Assembly (NCBI GenBank): GCA_002221725.1
Contig: NJFT01000412.1
Location: forward strand, 1 to 14,623
Length of the DNA: 14,623 bases
Direction: 5' to 3'
From: Scedosporium boydii
Taxonomy: Eukaryota > Ascomycota > Sordariomycetes > Microascales > Microascaceae
This document shows, piece by piece, positions 1 through 10,164 of this stretch. The notes beneath the pieces are model-generated. The model saw only the letters and a list, made by a program, of their open reading frames with translations. It searched no databases and was not told where the DNA came from. Numbering within the stretch: position 1 is the first letter of the stretch; every line of letters starts with the position of its first letter. Both the position numbers and the translations under genes were made by a program.

Positions 1-1261
1 ACGTTCCATGATAGCGAGAGCGACGTGAGGTTCGACCATCTGCCGTCTGAAAGAAGCGGCAAAAGGTGTAAGTCCATAAGGTCTGGGCCGCCTTGGGAAA
101 CCGAGAGTTTGCAGACTTGCGGATGGCGCAAGATGAAGTTAACGATTTCCTGAGCCGCCGCCGAGGCGCTTTCGCCTAAATAGGGCACAACTAGTGCGTA
201 AGGGTTGGCAGGCGGCTAGAACCCGGACAAAGGATTCCGACTTGTTGAGCGGCAAGCAAAGGTGTTTGAACCAAGCCGCCGTATCGAGGTTGCTTGTGAA
301 GAAATCGAGATTAAGATACCGGAGGCGGGTGAATATTATTTGCCCATGGCCGAATGAGAGTGACTGTTTTCCAAAAAAAAACCCTGCGCGTGTGAGTGCC
401 AAACGTTCGAGAGTTATCCTGCAACGTTGTAGCAAGGTGCCGATGAGGGGCGATAGGATTTCGCTTTCGCGGTCATCACTATCGGCGGCCTCTTGTTGAT
501 CTCCATGAAGCTTACTACTACAGAGCTTGGCTCTAAAAGAGAGCAATTTCAACGGTATAGTAGGAGATGTCAGAGGAGGTTCGAGACGATGTACTTCTCC
601 TATAGGAACTCCGGACATTTTGAGATGCCGTATGGGTAGGTCTGCAACAGTCTTGAAGAGTCCTTCATCGAGGCACATTCTATCATACCACGATAACGCC
701 TCCAGATTGGGCATTGAATTTTCCATGACAATCAGGAGATTGGTTCAGTACGAATTATACCTATCGAAAGCTTGGATTCTCAGTTCTGTGCGCTGCTCCT
801 GGGTGGTAGCTTCGGCTGTACCTCCCCAAATGGATTCATAGATGGGCAAGAGCAGCCCACTCTGGGTTAGCACGAACTGTGACTCTGCGAATACGGGGCC
901 CAATGAAAGGCCGACTGGCGCGGCCGTCTGCGGTGTTGAAGTTGAGCCTGATGCTAATCTCCATGAGACATAATAGGAGATTGTGTGAATTCCGGCTGTA
1001 GTCAAAGCATACTTCGGCAAACCGACAGGAGCGCGCTAGCTGCCGGCAATCGCTATTCACTAGCGCTAGAGAGGCCAGGGCGGGCGTGTCGTTCGCTATT
1101 AAGCCCATGATGACGCCTAGAATCTCAGAAGGTAGGCGAAAGAGAAGACGTGTCGATATAGTTGGGTGGCCTTCCATGACCTTAGGAAGCAGGAGAGGTA
1201 GTCTTGCGTCTTTCTCTTTCCCGAATTCGTCTCTCTCGTTCCCCGAATACGGAGTAAGCAC
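1..1261 (-). pseudogene. F-box/LRR-type protein, broken, truncated by window edge
   Basis: F-box proteins bring substrates to SCF ubiquitin ligases; which substrate this one would bind cannot be told. The F-box lies near the N-terminus (RLPSEILGVIMGLIANDTPA, then LALVNSDCRQLA). It is followed by leucine-rich stretches such as MPNLEALSW and RLRYLNLDFF, as in the large F-box families of Sordariomycetes. The reading breaks at least three times. Near 838-850 the frame moves from ..NPEWAALAHL to YESIWGGTAEA. TGA at 745-747 interrupts a continuous frame (AFDRYNSY, stop, TNLLIVMENS). Near 200-215 the frame moves again, and VVPYLGESASAAAQEIV.. then stays open to base 1. None of the breaks has room for an intron. 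The first in-frame ATG is at 1175-1177, but protein-like sequence continues upstream to at least 1261 with no ATG, so the original start may also be lost. Base indels in the assembly are an alternative to decay. Confidence 0.7.
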
Positions 1262-1589
1262 GAGTGCCGCAATGTCGTGATCCGTCGTGATTGGAGATGG
1301 AGGGGGTTATTGACAGCTTAGGTGTTCAACGGCGGCGGGGACTATCTCTCGAGCTAACTCAAGCATACACAGCACCACACAGCATGACACGAGAGCCGGG
1401 TAGATGAGTTTTATAAAATCGGGGGCGCTGATGAGCAGTTGAGGTGAGAACATGAAAGTTCACGAAGCGGCTTAAACAGTGGAGCACAGGAACAATGAAT
1501 ACAGAACCCCGGAATATTGAAAGGTCGGGATTTAAGTCGCTCGGCAAACAGCGCTTTCGGGCCAGCTCAATAAAGAGTATCTTCCCACC
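1262..1589. other. intergenic, no supported gene
   Basis: The stretch between the F-box remnant and the helicase remnant shows no coherent coding frame, repeat or RNA gene that I can see. Open frames crossing it on either strand have no recognisable motifs. The lower end of the helicase remnant may fade into this region, because its frame cannot be followed with confidence below about 1590. Confidence 0.4.
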
Positions 1590-2053
1590 AAATGATGACA
1601 GCACATACAGGCTGTATCGGGTCGTACTGAGTGCGCACCGTCTGACCATCGATTTTCGTTGTCTTGTCCCCCACGATTCTAGACCACCCGTTCTAAGGTT
1701 GTTCTCCCCTGGACCTTGTAATCTGTGCACGCGAAGGCTCGCGTGCATGGCAAGCGTGCTGCTGCTACGGTCGCCTTCTCTGGCATTCTATCTTTACCCT
1801 TATCGGCATCAGGAGGATGGTGCCAGGCGGCATGCCGATAAAGTGGAACTCCCTGGTCGTCTCTGGCGCTAGCAGGATCCCCGCCGGGGGCCGGAAGTGG
1901 AATATCATCGGCTGAGATCTGATGACCCGGGTAGGCCTTATCGAGGACGACATCCAATGCTGGGTAGCTGGCATCATTGACGAGCTTCGGGCCTTGACGC
2001 GTGTTGTGGTTCGCCACGACGGGCATACCCGGAAGGAACATGAAGATGGGCAT
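1590..2053 (-). pseudogene. PIF1-like helicase C-terminal remnant
   Basis: Three overlapping minus-strand frames join into a helicase-like C-terminus if indels are allowed. In order these are PIFMFLPGMPVV and KLVNDASYPALDVVLDKAYP (about 2050-1930), PPAGILLAPETTREFHFIGM and GTILLMPIRVKIECQ (about 1890-1780), LPCTRAFACTDYKVQGRT (about 1755-1700), then LERV and RYSLYVLSS (about 1700-1595). The FACTDYKVQGRT block corresponds to the conserved VQG motif in the C-terminal helicase lobe of fungal PIF1-like proteins. At least three frame changes occur within 460 bases and the ATPase lobe is absent, so this cannot be functional. PIF1-like helicases of this kind are often tied to Helitron-type or other mobile elements in fungi, but no element ends could be recognised here. 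The family call is from memory of its conserved blocks. Confidence 0.6.
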
Positions 2054-2266
2054 GTATTAAGACCACGAGTGGGGAGTACTTGATCCGGTTCAAGAGATGC
2101 ACCCAGTCATGGATTACCTGAACCTTCCGTCCGTGACATATATGACGATATGAAATTAGAAAGAATCCTGCACTGTTCTTTAAGGAAACAGGTGAAGGAC
2201 AAATGAGTGAACAGATGATTGGCGGACGTAGTTCAAACGTGACATTGTTTGATACCAATCATCTTG

Positions 2267-4313
2267 ATGGGGCGCATTTCAGCCATTTCAATAGGTTGCT
2301 TGGCCAGTTCTCTGGTTGGGGCTATAAACTCTACATTTAGCCCCTTGAAATATGACATGCAGGTTATGGGAGATATCCGCATTCTTTCACTTCTACCGGA
2401 ATTGTTCAATGATCCCGTTCGATGCGGATTGACTGTAGAACCAATCGAGCAGGATCTTCAATACGACGCTCTGTCATATATGTGGGGGGATCCATCGGTC
2501 ACCCAACCCATCACCGTCGACGTCGCTCCCAGCAACTGCATCACTACACGAGGCCCTACGCCATCTGCGATTGCCAGACCAAGTACGACATTTATGGGTT
2601 GATGCGGTATGCATCAACCAAAGCGATACCAAGGAACGCAGTCGCCAGGTTGCCTTGATGAAAGACATCTACTCTAAGGCCGGAACTGTCAGAGTGTGGA
2701 TCGATGTCAACCTGTCTCCAGATAATGATGCTGTCCGAAAGCTACTTTCGTTTTCCCCCCGCTCAACTTTGGACGATCTCGGAGGCGATCCGGTCTTCTG
2801 GGAGCCTCTTATCCCATTATTCCAGAGTCCGTACTGGGACAGACTCTGGATACAGCAAGAGCTAGTTTTCGCAAGCAAACTGGAATTTCACTGTCATGGA
2901 GTTAATATTCCCGGTGATAGCCTGATGGCATTCCAACACTTAGTCTTTCAAAAATCGTCTCCCTCGCAGGGGCCTTTCGATCCCGTCCATGACTGGGGGA
3001 TCTTTGGGAAGCGAGCCTCTATCCGCAAGTTCTGTTCACGAAATTTACTTGGCTGGAGGAAGATGCTGGAGTGCAAGGTGCCAGTGGATCCACACAGTCT
3101 CGTGCCAAATTATTCTCTACGCAAGCCGCGGGCTGGGTGGCAGCTTGATCCTAACAAGTGGGGTCCTTCGATGAGCGCAAGCCCAATATACCTGCTAGGA
3201 GCACTGAGACATGTCCGAGACCTAAAGGTGACAGATCCAAAGGATCGAATTCACGCTACACTGGGTCTTCACGCTACACTGGGTCTTGTTATCGACTGTG
3301 ATGACGACGGCGAGATTTGGGATTACGAGCAAGGCCTTGCAGAAAAGTACACCCGCATAGCCTGGTTGTTAATTTCCAAGTGTAACGGTCTCCGTTTCTT
3401 TGCTGACATTAAGCTCACCGAGGAACCTGACCCAACAGTGAGTGGGTTGCCCTCCTGGGCCCCAAACTGGAATTCTCCTGGGAATGCGGATTACTTCCAC
3501 GCTTCCTTTCGCGCAGCAGGCGATATCCCTATGTTTTCTTACCCGTTATGAGAAGATATGAAAGAGGGGATAGTGCATGCACGGGGATTTCAGTATGATA
3601 CAGTATACCGAACCTTGGCGACTAGAGACAACTCAGGCTGTCCACTTTCTCAACTATTCACCTTTTCAACCTCAGTCCTCAATTCTTGCGTCGATCTTCC
3701 CAAATACTTTGATGACCTTTCCTCCGCCCTTACTGAACCTTCTCTGGCCAAGCTGCAGCTCTCTCAAGATTACTTCAGGAAGACTGAAAAGATACCCTAT
3801 CTTTACATTCTTCACCACTACGCTTTTGCCACCCCTGGGCTTCGCATCACTGATATCCTTCCTTACGGAACAAAGATCTACCCTCAGTCGCAGGAGGAAT
3901 GGGCTGGTTCAATGAAGAATTTACGGAATTTTCATGATTTCCTTCCCTCCGACTTACGCATGCTTGATCTCGAGAAACTATCGGCCTCGGTTCCTCAAAG
4001 CCTCGACCAATGCCAACGATTCGGGCACTTCATCACGTTGATCAGCCAAACTCTCACTTCCGGATGTCTCATGTCATCAACTTCATTCCATTTGGGAATA
4101 ACTGAAGGCAAGGCAGCGGTTAAAGAAGGCGATGAGGTATGAATATTATTTGGATGTCCAGTACCCATGATCCTTTGACGTGATGGATCCGCTTTCATCG
4201 TTGTATGTCCTACTTATATTCGCAATATCATGCATGGACAAGCTGTCGAAGGAATACGTCGTCCTGATAAGTATAACATGTGGCCTGAAGTGCTGCGAAC
4301 GGGCTGTTTTTGA
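2267..4313 (+). pseudogene. HET-domain (heterokaryon incompatibility) protein, broken
   Basis: HET-domain proteins trigger cell death when genetically different hyphae fuse. The domain is clear: QYDALSYMWGDPS, then LWVDAVCINQSDTKERSRQV, KDIYSKAGTVRVWID, and PYWDRLWIQQELVFASKLEF. The frame changes once near 2530-2541: the first frame reads ..VDVAPSNCI and the next SLHEALRHLRLPDQVRHLWV. After that a single frame runs from about 2541 to 4313 with three internal TGA codons at 3549-3551, 4140-4142 and 4176-4178. The sequence after the last two still looks like the family's C-terminus (ILFGCPVPMIL, then RDGSAFIV and YIRNIMHGQAVEG), so the stops interrupt former coding sequence rather than end it. 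The frame finally closes with TGA at 4311-4313. The start is uncertain: the first ATG is at 2267, a second at 2357 (MQVMGDIRILSLLP) better fits a usual HET N-terminus, and protein-like residues (STFSPLKYD) precede it. No intron is needed. It converges on the NLR gene to its right. Confidence 0.8.
3252..3287 (+). repeat. 18-base tandem duplication inside the HET gene
   Basis: The 18-base unit cacgctacactgggtctt occurs twice, head to tail and identical (3252-3269 and 3270-3287). It is in frame and gives HATLGLHATLGL after the motif DPKDRI. One copy would be expected from other HET proteins, where DPKDRI(Y/H)ALLGL-type sequence is followed directly by the next segment. The perfect identity suggests a recent replication-slippage event. 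Confidence 0.9.
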
Positions 4314-4681
4314 ACACCAACCTTTGGGCACTCATATGTCTCAGGAAAGGGCAATTTGTTGGTCGAAGTTATTAGATTGAAATAGAGATTTTATATATAT
4401 CTATTGATGTAGTAGTCGTTTAAATCGGCTGTCCCTCTCCTCTGTGTGTTTCCCACCGATCACTCATGACACACATTATCACCGGAAGATGTTCACGCGT
4501 CCTCCTTTAACCTCGAGTCGAGAGCCGAATTTTTAGATGCTCTAACTGTAAAGCTAGCTCAAAGGCAACTACGTTCATCATCAAACATATCTTATTCTAG
4601 TCACGCTCCGCAATGCTACAGAGAAGTTCCTTAATCGGGTATCTATCGATTTTCCAAGGACGTTAACTAGAATGCCCCTGC
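4314..4681. other. AT-rich spacer between convergent genes
   Basis: This is the shared 3' flank of the HET gene (plus) and the NLR gene (minus). It is AT-rich, with a TA run near 4391-4402, as is common for fungal 3' ends. There is no open frame of note and no repeat. No specific polyadenylation signal can be assigned with confidence. Confidence 0.5.
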
Positions 4682-7600
4682 TCACTGATGCCAAATTGCA
4701 ATATAGCCAACTAAGAGACTTGCCATAGTCACCACAAATCCTGCAATAGCAAACGCAGACTGAATATCCTGCGTCTTAATGGACCAGATAATGCCGAATA
4801 TCGAGCTAGCAATGAACACCAGCCCGATGGCAATGTAAACCTTCTTCATGTCCCAACCTTCCTCGAAGTACAGTCCCCATCCTATAGACTCCTCAATGTC
4901 CGATGCACATAGTTTACCACACGTTCGTTTCGGCAGCTGAGTTAAGATACTCTCTTGCGTCGGAGATATACCGGCCGGGCAGTCAATATAGTGAGTTAAA
5001 CGTCTCGCGCTAATAGGCGGTGAAACCTTCGGTTGCTGCTTAGGCGCCGGATCGCAATGATACTCTGTTCCTGTCATATCGATAGGAGGTAAACAGACGC
5101 AGCCGGTATGCTCACAGACCAAAGAGTGGTGATGAACTTCCGCGAAGTTACTGAGGTCGAGAGCAAACTTTTTAAGAATGTTAATAAATAGGTTTCCTCA
5201 TATATACTTAGATGTAACTTACTCGAGCTAGGCATATGCATTTGAGGCCTCGCAATGAATACCATGGCCTAGGCCTCCACTGGTGAGAGTAGGTGTTTCG
5301 GAGAAATAAGAACAGTTCTCGATCCTTCGTATGCGCTCCAAACACTCCTGTTTGAGGGTTGTGTTGAAGGAGCCACAGTCTACACAGAGAAGCAAATGCA
5401 TGATATTCTCGGGGTTAATAGAGCTCCCGTTTCGCTGAGAGGCCATACTTGTTCGTGGCGCTCCAGCATTTGACGGAGGCTCCATTATTGGTAGTCCAGG
5501 GCCATGTCTCGTCGCAACTTGCAGCAGTTGAGAATACAAGAAGGTCAACCAACCACCAATTGAGGTAGGCGGGCCTTCTAAACTGTCACTCTCTTGCTGT
5601 AACTGCTTTTCCAAGGCTTTTACAGCACCTTCTTCATGTTCGGTGAAGTCATCGAAGAGTTTGATGCCACACGCCTGTTAAGGTTCATTAGTCCAAGTTA
5701 GTAGGGAAGGCAAAGTGTGAAACCAACACAAGTCCATCTCGCACGAACTTTCCCTGGAGGAATCGGCGGCTCATTAGAGGTAAACGGCATTGCTTGCTGA
5801 GCCAAATTCACAACATGCCATATTGTGGACGAGACGCCTGTTAATTATATAAGCTTGAGACTCCGTCGTAGTGTGCATCCAGAGATGAGAACTCACCGAG
5901 ACAATTAGTCTGCAGGCCCCATCGAAACTTGTCCACAGCATCCACTTCATTATCATCCCCCAATCGTGCCTCACGCTTGGGGGTAATGAACTCTCTCAAA
6001 CGTCGTACCAAATTTCCAAATGGTGGTCCTCCTAACATGAAGCTTTTGACCTCCTCAAGATCTTTCTTCATCGTTTCTTCCTCGTTTTGCATCGTTTCCT
6101 CAATATCTCCATCAGATTCGTCATTGGATGATATGTCCTCATGTTCCAGATTTTCCACGGGCAAGGTTAGAAAAAAATCCTGCGAAGGCCCTAAAGTAGA
6201 GTCCGAAGGATTTTCCTGTCTCAGCTTGGCAAGATACTGGTTCAACACCTCCTCCCTCGCCTGCAAGGTAGAACTACTTGCGACTGGTCGAATTCCACCA
6301 TCTACCCTCATTGTGATGGCTTTGGCGAGAACGAAAGCATTGCGGCGGACGAGTTGTGCAGCTCGTTGGTGAATGTCGTGCTCTGCGGCAGCATCTTGGA
6401 GCTCCCTTGCGAAGTTGACAAGCAATCTCCCAAAATTCCTTACCAAACGCCGCTCTCGTATCTTAGGATCTTGAAGAGCCACGGTACAAAGTTTTCGTAT
6501 CTCCGTGTTCTGGAGGAAAATGTCGATGAGTAGCTCTGTAGCGGACAGTTCTTCGCCTGCGGCAGAAAATGAGGACTGTTCCGTCCAGGCCGTAGACACG
6601 ATGGATTGAGCGTATGCGAATCCCGACATTGTCGATGAATCGCACAAAGAGTCTTGGGATTCGGACCCATCACCATGAATGTCTGACGAAAAGGAATGAT
6701 TGTCGCGCACTTCGCAAACCTCCACCAACGGCATTGAGTCAGCCCTGTGCAATTTGACCATGTGTCTGTCTCGCATTCGGCGTGATGGGAATCCAATTTC
6801 GACGAATGCACAACCCTCAATGGCGCATTTCCAGGGCCGGCCATGGCTTCCGAGGTGGATGCGCCGGCTGTCTTTGGACTCGAAACCGACCCGATTGAAG
6901 GGGCAGTCAAGGAAGGGACACTTGAAAGGTCGAGGCCCATAGTGATAGAGAATGGTCCCGCAATAGCATTGCTTGGTGCTTTCGATTTGCTTTGAATGAT
7001 CACCAGTATTACAGAACGTATTATCAATCATGTTCTGCATAGATGCCGAGATTCTTCGCAACGACATCGGATCGGAACTTCGCCAGCCATCTGTTAAAGA
7101 CAGACATCTTATTAACAATCTAGGGTGGATAATTAAGGACGGCAGTGATTAAGGGCGTACCATGACCTAATTGAAGCTGATCAATTTCAGCTTCTGATCG
7201 AAACTGTGCTTCATGACACAGGAATTGATAGACGCCCTTGTCTATGCCCTTAAACTGCTGCAGATTTTCGAATTGGGTTTCGTCGGTTGGGAGGTATTGG
7301 TGGTTGGCCCTGCTTTGCTTCAGATACTTTATCATCGCAATAAGCTCTACACATTCTGGGGCCGCTTTATCGATCTTGGCCGACTTTGCGTAGAGCTCAA
7401 CTAGGCGTAGCCACATACTAGTGGCATAATTGTGAAGTCGATATGAGCCATTGATGAGGTTCGTTGTAAGTAGACTCTCGTTAATGTTAGGATCATGTTG
7501 CGGTTGGCAAAGGTATGTAATGCAACATTTTGCAAGACTAAGGGTATACTGGCACATGTCGAGAGATCTGACGGTGGACTGGCTGAAAAAATATCTGCCG

Positions 7601-9727
7601 TTATTAGTTTTACATCGTATTATATAGAAATATAAAACTGCGAAGCACTTACTCCTTCGCTGTGAAATGCACGAATTGGACCTCGTCATCAACAACCTCC
7701 ACTACCGGCCCGCAGAGTTTAATGATATTTAAAGTCGAGTACCCCTTTGGAACTTGGCTGTAATCGCCAATGCGGATAGAGAGAGCTTGCTCGAGTTCTT
7801 GGATGGTCAGGGCCACCGGTGAGCATCCAAATCCAGCCAAGAATTGTTCGAGCTTTATACCTCGCGGGCTTAGGAAGTCTTTCGTTTATTCGCGAGAAAT
7901 ATCGGTCATATCTAATTCATTCATTAGTTGAAGGAATCCACTAGAAACTAATGCTATATCCTTTACACGTTGTTAAGACCTCTTGGGGGAAGTTTAAGTT
8001 CGTGCCGAATCTCGTCGATTGTGTTGACAAACTTCAGGCTATCCAGGAATAACTGCGCAAAAATAAACATTCCTGATATCAAATTAGTCCGAGGTGCGAG
8101 GTGTAGATAGGGCTGAATTACCTTGGGCCCGATGGGCTATTTGATTAAAGAGTCTCAGAATCTCCGCCCTCTCGTCTGGAGTGAAGAAGGTCCTGTCCTG
8201 AATCCAATTATTATAACGGCTCTTAACATAGGCCAGAATGCTATCCGTATTGTGTGTATCTACTCGAATTTGCGCTGATACCGGCCGTAATAGTCTCCAA
8301 ATGTCGTGCTCTGCCCTGCTGCCGATGAGAATCCTTGTCTCTGTACAACTCTTGGAGATCTTGAGAAGTTCCATAAGTAAACTTGTCCTCTCCCTCTCAG
8401 CTATCTCGTCAAGGCCATCGATAACAATGTGGACTGGGCCCGAGCAAGTGAGGAGATTAACTAATAAGGCAGCAGCAGCGGTGTGGTTGGATTTCAGAGT
8501 CTCGAAGCTATTTTGGATGGCAAGGTCCTGGAGATTACTGTCACCGCGGGCCAGCTGGAATATCAGGGAATGAAGTACCGACAGTGATGACGTACATCGA
8601 CCGAGAGTATCTTTCAGAAATACAAATAGCACCCTGCTATCTGGGTAATGCAACTGAACCTCGTCGATGATGTACACCGCAAGGAAAGTCTTCCCTAGAC
8701 TAGAGATTAGCGACAATTCTGCATAATTATCGAGTAATATTTCTTACCCGCGCCAGGTATCCCACAAAGCCATATTATCTTTGGTGAGTCTTCACAGACT
8801 TTAACCCACCTAGCTACCCCAGAGTCCTTAAGAAGCCAGCCACCGGTCCCTCTGCAGAGACGCCCGCGTAATGCATCAAACTTCTGGTCGTAGAGAGTAG
8901 GAGCTACGCTAGTCTCGAAAGCCTCATATTTCAATCGCCCTGTCGATTTCTGAAGGTTCTCAAAATGCTGCTGCTCACGAGCGCGTGTATTATACTCTTC
9001 TAGGATACGTTCAAGGTGGACTTCGTCTCGGAGTAGGGTAGAGTGCCTTGCTATCCGACTTATAACAACGTCGATTTTTCCCTTCACAGTGGGCCATACG
9101 GCTTCGAAAAAAAGCTGGCCCCCTATATCTAATAATTAGTTAGTATGTATGCTATTGCTCTATGCAACTTTCTAGAGGGATCGCTAAGTGTCTACTAGAC
9201 TGATATTAATCGAGGCCGAATTACTTACGCTTCTTGTTGAGGAGTTGAAGCCAGACAAGGTAGAAGTCCAGGATATCCTCGAAGAATAGCGCCAACAGTT
9301 GACTAATTTGCTCATTTCTACCATGCAATGCTACCGCCTGTCGAAATTCGGGAAGGACAACCCCGATCTCAGCCATCGTATCGATCAGCATATTAAGAGA
9401 TCTCGTCGATATGCTAGCCCACGGCATGAGCAGCTTGATAGGACCCAGTATTAACGCGGGAATTTCCGGCTTGACCTGAATGAATGTGTCGACGACGCCA
9501 ATGTAGGCCTGTAGGCGCTCCAGGAACGGCCTTATCTTGGTTCGAAGAGCGCCTCGTGCGCCCAGCTCGACCTCCAGTTTGCCGATAGCATCGTATAAAT
9601 CCTCGGACGACGTAGTACTGAGTATATTGGCGTAGAGACTCTCGTCCTTGAGGCCGTTCTCGAAGTCTCGGACGGCGGTTGCAAAGGCGGCCTCAGCCGA
9701 ACCAGGCACTCCCTCTATTGTGGTCAT
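4682..9727 (-). CDS. NLR (STAND NTPase): NACHT, C2H2 zinc fingers, C-terminal membrane hairpin; two frameshifts
   Basis: NACHT proteins are nucleotide-dependent switches; in fungi many control incompatibility and programmed cell death. I assemble ten exons: 9727-9229, 9122-8748, 8694-8122, 8072-7967, 7911-7653, 7594-7161, 7090-5897, 5837-5728, 5674-5223 and 5167-4682. All nine introns are GT..AG, 49-106 bases long, several with GTAAGT and a TACTAAC-like branch point. Codon phases match at every junction once two frameshifts are allowed: an extra base in the A-run 7829-7831 (..TILGW then GCSPVALTIQE) and a missing base near 5327-5333 (..ECLERI then KDRELFLFLRNTYSHQ). The corrected length is about 1,495 residues. 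Order: N-terminal helical domain of the DUF7708 type (1-170); Walker A GIPGAGKT (287-294), split by intron 2; Walker B IVIDGLDEI (381-389); sensor-like R418; winged-helix segment with CGPVVEVVDDEVQFVHFTAK; C2H2 fingers C806/C811/H827/H831 and C837/C842/H858/H863; acidic linker; cysteine-rich module (CACG near 1183, CVDC, CEHTGCVC); two membrane helices near 1444-1464 and 1470-1493, ending two residues before the C-terminus. No WD40, ankyrin or TPR repeats are seen. Uncorrected, translation stops at 7719-7721 after about 581 residues. Confidence 0.8.
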
Positions 9728-9930
9728 GGCGTAGGGATCCGGTGATGGAATTTCCAGGAAGACCAGTCAATCTTGAAGTTGAAAACGGTACGGTGCACAG
9801 TCCAACCGACTTTGCCGCAGCAGTCCATCAAAGAGATATCTCGATCAATACAGGCGCGCATTGTGAGGTCATGATGGCTCGACATGTTGAAGATGCCCAG
9901 TACTCTACCCCGCACAACGATTTCATTCAT
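9724..9930 (-). other. possible upstream ORF overlapping the NLR start by ATGA
   Basis: A 68-codon minus-strand frame begins with ATG at 9930 and ends in TGA at 9726-9724, which shares bases with the NLR start codon ATG at 9727-9725 (sequence ATGA). In eukaryotes such an upstream ORF can lower translation of the main ORF or allow reinitiation. The peptide has no recognisable motif, and it is not known whether transcription starts upstream of 9930. It could equally be chance in a 5' leader or promoter. Confidence 0.25.
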
Positions 9931-10164
9931 TCATGCCCATAGACCGGGTATGGCCGAGCTTTTCCCGAGCACGGAGGCGTGGCTGGGGCGGAGTTCTGGG
10001 ACACATGGCCAAGATTTGGTCCCGTTCGGAGCCCCGCAAAATTGATATATTTTCACTAACACGGGAACCTAGAATAAGGGCGACGCACTCTAATCCCTAC
10101 GACGCAGGAGAAGACTAGCATAGTTCCATGTGCAGTCGAACGAAGTCACACAGGGCGAACAAGA

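Noticed and set aside
1974..2258. Minus-strand 94-codon frame as an independent gene
   Set aside because: It overlaps the helicase remnant in another frame and has no motif of its own.
2267..4313. TGA read as a sense codon (recoding) in the HET gene
   Set aside because: TGG is used freely for tryptophan, the NLR itself ends in a well-placed TGA, and the HET gene also has a frameshift; decay is simpler.
1..4313. RIP as the cause of the nonsense codons
   Set aside because: No TAA/TAG stops and no obvious CpA-to-TpA pattern by eye; indels, which RIP does not make, are common here. A formal RIP index was not computed.
4682..5974. The membrane-hairpin part as a separate small gene
   Set aside because: Introns at 5896-5838 and 5727-5675 have good splice sites and keep phase from the zinc-finger exon into this part, so a single gene is favoured.
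5929..6372. Plus-strand open frame of 147 codons
   Set aside because: It lies wholly opposite the long seventh NLR exon and is serine-rich as antisense shadows often are.
9933..10118. Plus-strand open frame of 61 codons between the NLR and the minisatellite
   Set aside because: No motif, no promoter or splice context; chance frame.
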